Source of the DNA: Natrinema sp046097095
GTDB taxonomy: Archaea; Halobacteriota; Halobacteria; Halobacteriales; Natrialbaceae
Assembly: GCF_046097095.1 (NCBI RefSeq)
Contig: NZ_CP175698.1
Location: forward strand, 1,116,001-1,180,000
Direction: 5' to 3'
DNA: 64,000 nt
The notes under the pieces are model-generated. The model ran no database searches, was not told where the DNA came from, and saw only the letters and a program-made list of their open reading frames with translations. The translations under genes and the position numbers were made by a program. Below, one piece after another: positions 8,233 through 15,894 of the stretch (position 1 is the first letter of the stretch; each line of letters starts with the position of its first letter).

Positions 8233-11200
8233 CTACTTCTGGAAGGTGATCTCGATCTTCAGGCTTGACGCCTCATCGGGCATCCGCTCGAACAGATCCT
8301 GCACCTTCGTGTAGTCCTGTCCGGATCGCAGCGTCAGGCTGACTTGCGTCCGTTCGACGTCGGCGGTTCCCTGAAGAGCGCCGGGAACACCCTCGCGGTC
8401 GGGCAGCATGAACGTGACGTCGCCGTAATCGACACTTCCAGTCTGGTGGTTGTTCCGCCACTTACTCCGCATCGCGGCGACGTCGTCGCCGTTGTACTCG
8501 AAGCGCCACGTGGGGATCTCCGTGTCGGCCTTCCGGAACGGGTATCCCGGAACCCAGTCGGAGGCTTTCTCCGAGCCGGTCGTGTTGACGACGTACTCGG
8601 GCTCTTCGTCCTTCCCGATGTTCTCCAGCAGGTACGTCCGCACCATGTACTCGGTAACACTGCTGTCGAACCGGTCCGTGACCTTGTTCACCGTGAACTG
8701 GTCGCCCGGTTCTAGGTCCTCGATGTACTCCAGGATCTGGTCGCCGATCCGTTCGGGAACGGTCGGGACGATCTTTACCGTCGTCGGGTCGCGGTCACCG
8801 AGCGATCCGAGATACCGACCACCGGCTTCCAAGACGTAGTTGTCTACGAGGAATTCGTTGACTGCCTCGCGGGCGACGGACTCGGTCTCGTCCGGCGGGA
8901 GGAACACCGACTCCTCGGCACGGATTTCGCCGATGATCGTGTCGAGGTTCGCGTAGCCGTCGTCGTCGATGTGCGTCTCGATGCGGCCTTCGAGGGATGA
9001 TGCACCGACGACCTCTGCGCCGCCGACGTCGCGGACTGTCGCGTCGGATTGGGGCTTATCGAGGATCTCGTTCCCTTTCACGATGACATACTGGTCCTCA
9101 CGGGCGAGCCGACCGATTGCCCGCATCACGACGTCGTGGCTGTCGCCGTCGATCCAGATCTCGCCGTCTTCGACGAGCTCCAGTTCGAAGTCTCCGATAT
9201 CGAGCGCGGTCGTTCCGCTCCCGAACCGTTGACGAAGCTCTTGTTCGACGTCATCGACGCCCCATACGTCCACATCGTCTTGCTGGACGAGGACGGTGTC
9301 CAGCGAGCTTCCGGAGAGGTCGTCGCGGAACCCGCCAGTGTCACGGGCGAGCACCGGTTTGTCCGAGAGCGCTTCGACGGTTGCATTCAGCACGTCGTTC
9401 GCACTACCAGGGATCGGAAGCTCCGGATCGCGGAGGAACTGCTCGTAGATATCCTCGACCGAGATTTCTCCGCGTCGCTCCAGAAGATCCTCAGCGATAG
9501 CCCAGACGTCCGACTGAAGGTCGAACGGATCAGCAGATGCCGAGTCCGCGATGTTCGAGGCGTCCAGCTCGGCCTCATCGTGAACGTAGACGTCGAGTTC
9601 CATCGGCGTCATCTTTCCCCAGTCGTTGAGCAGATCGTTCCCGTCAAGCACCTCACCGTACAAGAGTTGGAGTTCTTCACGGAGTTCGTTCTCTTCCTGC
9701 TCCCGCATTCCCTGAATCGACGTGCGAATTTCGTCATCGAGGGATTCGTCGGCGAGAACCTGCCGTGCGCCCTCGATGTACCGCGCCTTGTCGATGTACC
9801 GTGTCCCCGACTCGATGGCTTTGTCGCCAGAGGGTTGGACGAACACGAGAGTGTTACGCCACTCGCGGCCACGGCCGTCGTTCGTGATGACCTTCTCGAC
9901 CTCCTCATTCGTCCACTGGTCGTCCTTCACGACGACCTTGACCTCACGGTCGTCTGGGATGTCCCGCATATCGTTCGTCCGGAACCCTACCGGGTGTGCG
10001 TTCGATCCGAAGATGTCGGTCATGAAGTCTGCGACTTCAGCCTTCGCTGATGTCTCGGAGACATCCACGGCTGCGTTTCGGATGAGTGCGTTCGGGTTCT
10101 GTCGGTCGCGGATCGCGTATTTCCCGTTCAGCTTGTGGAGATGCCACGCGACACCATGGAGACGTTCGAGATTGAGGACAACGTCGGAGACGAGATCCCC
10201 GGTCTGGTAGGCACCCATGACGATCTCAGAAACCTCCGCACCCTCGCCCTCGCTCGGCTTCAGCGAGTACAGGAGAATCGTGTTCAGAATACGTCGGCCG
10301 TGGGGAACGTCGTCGTCATCGATTCGACTCTTGATGTCGCCCGTCGCCGCGTTCAGCCTCTCGTAGTTGATCTTCGCCAACTCGTCCTCGAACTCGATAG
10401 CATCGATATCACCGTGCGTGATCAGATCCGTCTGATCCTGCATCTCTAGGAGAACCTTCGAGAAGAGGTAGATCATCCCTCGCGTGTTCTGGTTATCCTC
10501 GTCAGCGTAGTACCGTGTCTCAAGCGCATCCAGAAGCACAGGATGGAACGGATACAGATTGTGCATCTCCGACAGCAGATCATCGGGAAGGGAGACGTGG
10601 TCAGATTGATCGTAGGCATCGAAGTACCCGTTGACGATCTCGCGGGCGGCGTTCTCGTTCACTGAATCGATCAGGCGGTGACGCAGAACCTCGCGCTTGT
10701 CCACCTGGTTGTTCATGTTGACCTCGACCGCCTGTTCCCGATTCAGAATGTCGTGGACCTCGGAGCCCTCACGGAGGACGGAGACAATAGTGTATAGTTC
10801 CAGATCAGAGAGTGCCGTCGATTCGAGAAGTGACTGGAGGAAGGCTTTGTTCGCACTCTTGCGGTCGCCTTGGAGCGTATCGAACCAGTCCTCAAGTTCG
10901 TCCACGAAGAACGCGACCGTGTTGTCGCCGACGGCTTCCTGAATCGTCTGCATATCGGGATATCCGCCGGAACTGAACGTTCCAGGATCGTAATCGAGTG
11001 CCTCGAAAAACGGCTCCCAGAGATACTCGTACTGCTCGTTCTGCATAGCGACCGTAATCGGCGTCGCCGATTCGGGGAGTGCCGAGTCGAACCCCTCGAC
11101 TGAGTCGCTTGACCACTGGCCTGCTGCGTCGGGGTCGTCGAAGCAGTGGTACAGCGCCACCATCTGGTGGGACTTCCCACTGCCATACGGACCGTAGAGG

Positions 11201-11439
11201 ATGTGCGTCCCGCGCGGGTCATCGCCTGTGAGCGAATCGCGGAGAATGGAGAGTGCTTCACGGAGCCCCTGGGTCATCAGGGTTCGCTCGAAGAAGAGTT
11301 CCGCGTCTGACTCGAACTCGTCATCGTCATCCACGTTGTAGAGCTTTACCTGGCCGTCGATTTGCCCCTCTTCCCGAAGCTCACGGCTGAGTGTTACCGT
11401 GTCTTCGAGGGTATTCGACAAGGATCCTGACTGTGCCAT
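8233..11439 (-). CDS. DUF499-type AAA+ ATPase
   Basis: A 1068 aa putative AAA+ ATPase. Near the N-terminus is the DUF499-like block ELFFERTLMTQGLREAL, followed directly by a Walker A motif GPYGSGKS (about 83-90) and a Walker B-like FFVDELEDWF (about 177-186). The remaining ~850 residues are long, acidic and end in winged-helix-like segments. DUF499 ATPases are typically encoded with DUF1156 methylases, and one is present at 301-2970. A start 33 bases further upstream is possible, but a TATA-like TTTATT at 11471-11476 sits about 32 bases before the ATG at 11439, which fits a leaderless message. It is divergent from the SNF2 helicase across 139 bases. Its role is inferred: an ATP-driven module of an anti-virus system, comparable in position and size to BREX BrxC/PglY. 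Confidence 0.82.
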   Translation of the reverse strand: MAQSGSLSNTLEDTVTLSRELREEGQIDGQVKLYNVDDDDEFESDAELFFERTLMTQGLREALSILRDSLTGDDPRGTHILYGPYGSGKSHQMVALYHCFDDPDAAGQWSSDSVEGFDSALPESATPITVAMQNEQYEYLWEPFFEALDYDPGTFSSGGYPDMQTIQEAVGDNTVAFFVDELEDWFDTLQGDRKSANKAFLQSLLESTALSDLELYTIVSVLREGSEVHDILNREQAVEVNMNNQVDKREVLRHRLIDSVNENAAREIVNGYFDAYDQSDHVSLPDDLLSEMHNLYPFHPVLLDALETRYYADEDNQNTRGMIYLFSKVLLEMQDQTDLITHGDIDAIEFEDELAKINYERLNAATGDIKSRIDDDDVPHGRRILNTILLYSLKPSEGEGAEVSEIVMGAYQTGDLVSDVVLNLERLHGVAWHLHKLNGKYAIRDRQNPNALIRNAAVDVSETSAKAEVADFMTDIFGSNAHPVGFRTNDMRDIPDDREVKVVVKDDQWTNEEVEKVITNDGRGREWRNTLVFVQPSGDKAIESGTRYIDKARYIEGARQVLADESLDDEIRTSIQGMREQEENELREELQLLYGEVLDGNDLLNDWGKMTPMELDVYVHDEAELDASNIADSASADPFDLQSDVWAIAEDLLERRGEISVEDIYEQFLRDPELPIPGSANDVLNATVEALSDKPVLARDTGGFRDDLSGSSLDTVLVQQDDVDVWGVDDVEQELRQRFGSGTTALDIGDFELELVEDGEIWIDGDSHDVVMRAIGRLAREDQYVIVKGNEILDKPQSDATVRDVGGAEVVGASSLEGRIETHIDDDGYANLDTIIGEIRAEESVFLPPDETESVAREAVNEFLVDNYVLEAGGRYLGSLGDRDPTTVKIVPTVPERIGDQILEYIEDLEPGDQFTVNKVTDRFDSSVTEYMVRTYLLENIGKDEEPEYVVNTTGSEKASDWVPGYPFRKADTEIPTWRFEYNGDDVAAMRSKWRNNHQTGSVDYGDVTFMLPDREGVPGALQGTADVERTQVSLTLRSGQDYTKVQDLFERMPDEASSLKIEITFQK

Positions 11440-11578
11440 CTTGATACTTAAACACACCTCTTGGGCACCCAATAAACACTATGGTCTTGCAAATACCTCT
11501 CTCGGGGCCAAGCAGACGGACCGTCCAGTGTTTTCCGGTCACCAAACGTATTTAGCGCGAACATGTCTCTACGAATCC
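11440..11578. promoter_or_regulatory. Divergent promoter region of the ATPase and helicase genes
   Basis: The 139-base gap between the divergent ATPase and helicase genes holds a TATA-like box for each. On the minus strand TTTATT (11471-11476) lies about 32 bases before the ATPase ATG. On the plus strand TATTTAG (about 11549-11555) lies about 27 bases before the helicase ATG. This allows coordinated expression of the two halves of the system. Confidence 0.55.
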
Positions 11579-13333
11579 ATGGGAAGTTACGACCTCGTTG
11601 ATGTTGAGGTCACACACGAGTCTGCAGACGATCTTCTCGATTCGCTGTCTGAGGATAGGGCAGAGACGGATCATTTACAAAGCATCCAAGCTGTTCGTCT
11701 CCAGGCGGGGCAGCCGGACTCCGAACTTCGGTCGCTGAAAGAGTTGGACGAAAACTCTGTCAAGCTACTGGAGCATCAGGTGGACGCCGCCTATCGAGCC
11801 CTCTTCGAAATGGACGGGAAAGCCCTTCTCGCGGACGAAGTTGGGCTCGGAAAGACCATCGAAGTCGGGATGATTCTCAAGGAGATGCACTTCCGAGAGA
11901 CGGACGAATCCGCCCTCATCCTCACGCCTGCACAACTGGCGAAACAGTGGCAAGCAGAACTCCGTGAGAAGTTCGGACTCGACTTCGTTTGCAACTACGA
12001 CGACGAATTCGAGGACTTCGACGCGCATGACTACATCATTGCAAGTATCGACACGGCGAAGAGTGAGAGACACCGCCAGACCGTTCTCGACCGCGACTGG
12101 GACGTTCTGGTTCTTGATGAGGCACACTACGTCAAGAACGAAGAGACGGACCGATACGACCTGATCGACCAACTCTCGTACAACTATGCGTTCTTCCTCA
12201 CGGCGACGCCGATTCAGAACGAACTGACGGACCTGTACAACGTCGTCTCACTACTCCGTCCCGGACTGTTCGGGACACGCGACGTCTTCCACCAGTACTT
12301 CGTGAACAGCAATCAGGAGACGCTGGTGAACCGGGACGAGCTACAGGACCGGTTAAACAAGGTGATGATTCGAAACCGCCGAGAGGACACGGATATCGAC
12401 TTCACAGACCGAACCATTGACACACGGACGTTCGATCCGACTCCAAAGGAACGTGAACTCTACCAGGCAGTCTCTGACTATGTCAAGGGTGCCTACAGCC
12501 AAGATCAGGGCCAGAAGCTCGTGTTGATGCTCCTTCAGAAGGAGGTTGTTAGCAGTCCTGTAGCGCTCAAGGAAACGATCGAGAAACGACTCTATGAGCA
12601 GTCTGAACTCACCCACGCGGATGAACTGGAGTCCATTCTGGACCTGATAGAAGAGATTGATACAGTGACGAAACAGGAGCGCCTTCTCGATATCGTCGAA
12701 GAAGCACGTGAGACCGTCGAAATGGGGCGTGTGATCGTCTTTACTCAGTTCCGTGCGACGCAACGCCAGGTGCTTGATCGACTCGCCTCGGAAGGGTATA
12801 CCGTCCACGCATTCCACGGTGGGCACTCCAGTAGTGAGAAAGAACAGATCGTAGAGGATTTTGAAGAAGAAGGTGGAATCCTTGTTTCAACCGATGCAAT
12901 GAGCGAAGGTCGAAACCTTCAGTTTTGCAACATAATGGTGAACATGGATTTGCCGTGGAATCCCATGCGCGTTGAACAGCGAATTGGACGTGTTCACCGT
13001 ATCGGACAGAAACGAAACGTCTTCATCTTCAATATGGCGCTAAAGGACACAGTTGAAGAATATGTACTGGAGCGCCTTTACCATAAAATCGACCTGTTCC
13101 AACAAAGCGTGGGCGAGCTAAGTTCGATATTAAGTCGGCTAGAAGAGTCGGGGACAAGCTTCGAGGACCAGATTTTCGACCGACTCGTCAATGCTGATTC
13201 AGAGGTCGATTTGGAGAACGACTTCGATGCGATGGCCGTCGATCTGCAGGAACAGCGCGAACTCGCTGACAAACTGGAGGAGTTCAACAACGGCGTCTTC
13301 GAAGGATTCGACTTGGGGGAAAGCGATGACTGA
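11579..13333 (+). CDS. SNF2-family helicase
   Basis: This 584 aa SF2 helicase of the SNF2 group has motif I GLGKT (89-93), a DEAH box (180-183), motif III TATPIQN, and motifs V/VI in the second RecA domain (DLPWNP and QRIGRVHRIGQ). The frame extends upstream to 11399, but the residues before the ATG at 11579 are not helicase-like and would overlap the divergent ATPase gene. A TATA-like box lies 27 bases before 11579. Its stop overlaps the start of the next gene by eight bases, so the two are translationally coupled. SNF2 helicases of this kind (for example DrmD of class 1 DISARM) serve in DNA defence as translocases. It is short, because the C-terminal part found in longer relatives seems to be supplied by the next gene. 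Confidence 0.9.
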   Translation: MGSYDLVDVEVTHESADDLLDSLSEDRAETDHLQSIQAVRLQAGQPDSELRSLKELDENSVKLLEHQVDAAYRALFEMDGKALLADEVGLGKTIEVGMILKEMHFRETDESALILTPAQLAKQWQAELREKFGLDFVCNYDDEFEDFDAHDYIIASIDTAKSERHRQTVLDRDWDVLVLDEAHYVKNEETDRYDLIDQLSYNYAFFLTATPIQNELTDLYNVVSLLRPGLFGTRDVFHQYFVNSNQETLVNRDELQDRLNKVMIRNRREDTDIDFTDRTIDTRTFDPTPKERELYQAVSDYVKGAYSQDQGQKLVLMLLQKEVVSSPVALKETIEKRLYEQSELTHADELESILDLIEEIDTVTKQERLLDIVEEARETVEMGRVIVFTQFRATQRQVLDRLASEGYTVHAFHGGHSSSEKEQIVEDFEEEGGILVSTDAMSEGRNLQFCNIMVNMDLPWNPMRVEQRIGRVHRIGQKRNVFIFNMALKDTVEEYVLERLYHKIDLFQQSVGELSSILSRLEESGTSFEDQIFDRLVNADSEVDLENDFDAMAVDLQEQRELADKLEEFNNGVFEGFDLGESDD

Positions 13334-14492
13334 CGAAGCACTCGCGGTCACGCAGTCCGTCGTTGAGAACTTCACCGAACGCTACTTAGAGTCACTCGGC
13401 GGCACCATTGAGAAACGAGGAGACACCTGGGAAGTTGCAATCCCAGACAATGAGGATACAGAATTGCCGGCAGGCAGCCTCTCGTTGCTTTGTGGTGCGG
13501 GCAGAGACGAAGATAGTACTGGGGAGCCTCTTCATCCAGAAAGTGAGTTTTTCCAGCGGATGCTCAGAGAGGCAGCTGAACGTCGCCCTACCGGAAAAAT
13601 ACTGATGGAAGCCGATCAGGACGACGTAGTGATTCCACAGTGGATTAAAGAAGGTGACGTAGAGGTGAGGGAAATCCAGTTCACGCCGTACTACGACCGT
13701 ACCGCGATTGTGGTACTTTTCGAGGTGAGTATCGAGACAGTCAGTGAATACCAACAAGAGCTCCTTCGCGCCATCGCCATCGACCACCGCTCGGAAGAGA
13801 GACTTCCGGCGTTGGAGGAGACATTTCTTCAAATGGCATCGATAACCACGAACGGCTCACCGACTACCACGGAATCCTCATTATCGAAATCAGACGCACG
13901 ATCACCTCTCAGCACAGCCCAAGATCAGCTGATGCAGAGCATCCAGAACGAAATTGATGAGATCCATAATGAGGCATCCAGAGCAGCGGACGCAGAGGTC
14001 GAAGAGTACCGTCAACTGCAACAACAACGGATCCAAGAGCTGGAGGAGAAACGTTCTAAGCTGTCTTTGGAGATCGATGAGCTGAGTGAAGCGATCAATA
14101 GCAGTGATCAGAACGATCGCGTGGAGGCACTGAAGAAACGGAAAGAGGCAAAAGCGGAGTATGAAGAGGTCGATTCGGAATTGAGAGCTCTGCACGAACG
14201 GCGAGACCAGGGGTTTCCCCAGAAGCAGGACGAAATCCGAAAGCGGCATGCGTTGGATATTCGAGTGACTCCTCTCACGGTAACACAGGTAGAGTACGAA
14301 CGGGGAGAGATCGATATCGAACTGGTCGAACAAGGAGTTTCCCGAACGGTGACTCTCGGATACGGGAGCGGGATCGGAACTACGGACACCGTCCAGTGTT
14401 CTTCATGTGATAGTGTGTTGAGCGTAGATAACCCTCTGAAGACGATCAAAAGCTCGCTTCAATGCAGAGCCTGCAGTTCTTCTAACGAGTAG
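13326..14492 (+). CDS. Coiled-coil zinc-ribbon protein coupled to the SNF2 helicase
   Basis: A 388 aa protein whose ATG (13326) lies inside the last codons of the helicase gene, so the two are made together. The N-terminal ~170 residues (with HPESEFFQRMLREA near 60) resemble the region that follows the helicase core in long SNF2/RapA-like proteins. Residues about 200-310 form a strong coiled coil rich in Glu, Gln and Arg. The C-terminus has a zinc ribbon with two Cys-x2-Cys pairs (CSSC and CRAC). I infer that helicase and this protein form one functional enzyme split over two chains. No nuclease motif is visible. An open frame upstream of 13326 is only the helicase gene in another frame. Confidence 0.72.
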   Translation: MTDEALAVTQSVVENFTERYLESLGGTIEKRGDTWEVAIPDNEDTELPAGSLSLLCGAGRDEDSTGEPLHPESEFFQRMLREAAERRPTGKILMEADQDDVVIPQWIKEGDVEVREIQFTPYYDRTAIVVLFEVSIETVSEYQQELLRAIAIDHRSEERLPALEETFLQMASITTNGSPTTTESSLSKSDARSPLSTAQDQLMQSIQNEIDEIHNEASRAADAEVEEYRQLQQQRIQELEEKRSKLSLEIDELSEAINSSDQNDRVEALKKRKEAKAEYEEVDSELRALHERRDQGFPQKQDEIRKRHALDIRVTPLTVTQVEYERGEIDIELVEQGVSRTVTLGYGSGIGTTDTVQCSSCDSVLSVDNPLKTIKSSLQCRACSSSNE

Positions 14493-14549
14493 AGTAGGTG
14501 CAGCGAAAACCATCGAATTCACCGACAGATGGAGACCTCTTAGCGAATC

Positions 14550-14760
14550 TTAAACGTTGTCTCCTATGAGGATTAACTCATCATCCTCGATCTGTAGTAG
14601 GCCCGAATTCTCCACATCGTGGCGTTTCACCCTCTTCACATCAACTCCAGTGTTTCCCGATATTGGTCGTATTCGTATCCTGATGAGAACTCAGCGATTT
14701 CTCACATCAATTGCCGGATCGTACTTTTCCGTGCTTGACCTTTGAATAGGTCAACTGCAT
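14550..14760 (-). pseudogene. Broken small gene (minus strand remnant)
   Basis: The minus strand from 14550 to about 14690 encodes a plausible acidic tail (including DVENSGLLQIEDDELILIGD) ending in TAA, but the frame has no start and meets stops upstream. An ATG at 14760 with a TATA-like ACTTATAG about 28 bases before it could be the original start, now separated from the tail by stops and a frame change. I read this as a decayed small gene in the debris-rich gap after the helicase operon. Confidence 0.35.
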
Positions 14761-14857
14761 CGGGTATGCTGAAGACCGCTTTTATCGTGTCACTATAAGT
14801 AGAACGGTACGAAGGGCGATTAGAGACGTACGAACAGCAGGATGAGCGAGGAAGGAC

Positions 14858-15009
14858 ATGTCGGCACCCATCGGAAACACGAAACGCCAATTGGAATCCC
14901 TTCGGCGTGAACGTGACGAAGAATTAGCTCGTTAGAGGAGGAGAACCACGTAACACCCGAAGAACCCGACTTTTGGATACAGCCACAAGGCCTGAACACC
15001 AGTGGGTGA
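14858..15009 (+). pseudogene. Frameshifted small gene remnant
   Basis: From ATG 14858 the frame reads a helical, charged start (ESLRRERDEELAR) and then hits TAG. Shifting the frame by one base at that point continues smoothly (LEEENHVTPEEPDFWIQPQG) to a TGA at 15009. A single-base deletion in a gene of about 50 codons explains this. The family is unknown. The similar halophilic composition on both sides of the shift is the main evidence. Confidence 0.35.
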
Positions 15010-15068
15010 TTTTCCAACTTTATACGGTAGTCTAAGAGCAACAGTCTGTATGCGAAACAAATGGCAAC

Positions 15069-15208
15069 TCAGATGTCGGGAACCAGGTCTTCGAGGCCGA
15101 TCCCGTGGGGTTGCACGTCAATGTCATCAGCATCCTCGATGTATGTACGCCAGCGTGTGCACCCAGCCGGTGAGCGTGCATAGATTCGGCCGTGTCGCCG
15201 CGCCGCTC
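15069..15208 (-). pseudogene. 5'-truncated gene fragment
   Basis: The minus strand encodes a protein-like, acidic C-terminal stretch (CTRWRTYIEDADDIDV followed by HGIGLEDLVPD) ending with TGA at 15069. The frame is closed by a stop at about 15209 without a start codon. It looks like the 3' end of a lost gene, adding to the debris between 14.5 and 15.3 kb. I do not recognise the family. Confidence 0.3.
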
Positions 15209-15308
15209 ACGCCGTGGTCGAGGGTCGGCCGAGGCATCGTATTTAAACAGAACCCGATTCAGCAATCCCAGAATCACGGTGAATCAACCCCCGTATGCAC
15301 ATCCGTTT

Positions 15309-15572
15309 ATGTCTACTGACCGTACCACCTTGAGACTCAGTGACGAGAGGAAGAGACTACTCGACCAAGCGGAGGAGATTGTGGCGTCCGACCCATCGGA
15401 TGACCCGCCGATGTCGGACGTCATCGATGCGGCGCTGACACACCTCATCGAGAGCCGGGAGAACCTCGACGATGTCCGCGACCAGTACCCGCCACAGACG
15501 GTGAAAGAATGCTGCAACACCTCGGTTCTCAGGCTCCGCTACCGGACAAGTATTGAATCGAAGTGGCGATGA
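15309..15572 (+). CDS. Ribbon-helix-helix-like small haloarchaeal protein (DUF7386-like)
   Basis: An 87 aa protein starting at ATG 15309; residues upstream in the same frame are not convincing. The N-terminus (TTLRLSDERKRLLDQAEEI) has the strand-helix pattern of ribbon-helix-helix DNA-binding proteins. The middle (PPMSDVIDAALTHLIESREN) and the tail (CNTSVLRLRYRTSIESKWR) match, as I recall, a small family widespread in haloarchaeal mobile DNA and named DUF7386. A TATA-like TATTTAAAC lies about 65 bases upstream, allowing a short leader. It may act as an antitoxin or an autoregulatory repressor; no toxin gene is recognisable next to it. Confidence 0.65.
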   Translation: MSTDRTTLRLSDERKRLLDQAEEIVASDPSDDPPMSDVIDAALTHLIESRENLDDVRDQYPPQTVKECCNTSVLRLRYRTSIESKWR

Positions 15573-15575
15573 TCC

Positions 15576-15827
15576 GTGATTTCCTCCAAGAAAAATATCT
15601 CCATTTCCGATGAGGACATTGCGGCGGCGATTGATCGGACCTCAGGGCTGGCCTTTCGCGTAAATGGCGGGACAATCAGATTCGAGAACGAAGGGGCGTG
15701 CCAAACGAGTAGTATGAGTGTGTATCGTCCGGAGGAGATTACGATGTGGGGATGGCCAGTGTCATCCGTCAGCCCCCTAGGACACCTCACGGTAACGCGC
15801 GACGTTACACTATACAATACACTCTAA
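15576..15827 (+). CDS. Possible small hypothetical protein
   Basis: An open frame of 83 codons beginning with GTG three bases after the preceding stop. The product has reasonable composition in its first half (SISDEDIAAAIDRTSGLAF) but is not recognisable and becomes less protein-like towards the end. It could be a second cistron after the ribbon-helix-helix gene, or a remnant. Confidence 0.28.
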   Translation: MISSKKNISISDEDIAAAIDRTSGLAFRVNGGTIRFENEGACQTSSMSVYRPEEITMWGWPVSSVSPLGHLTVTRDVTLYNTL

Positions 15828-15894
15828 AATGACGGCAAATGTGAGTGGGTGATGATATTAAGACTTACATTAATACGATTAGACTGATTTTACT

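Noticed and set aside
9049..10050. 333-codon plus-strand frame inside the DUF499 ATPase gene
   Set aside because: It is the complement of the ATPase reading frame and shows no family signature.
8233..14492. Complete BREX or DISARM locus
   Set aside because: No PglZ-type phosphatase, no BrxL/Lon-like BREX protein, and no DrmA, DrmB or DrmC (PLD) protein is present, so neither name applies as it stands.
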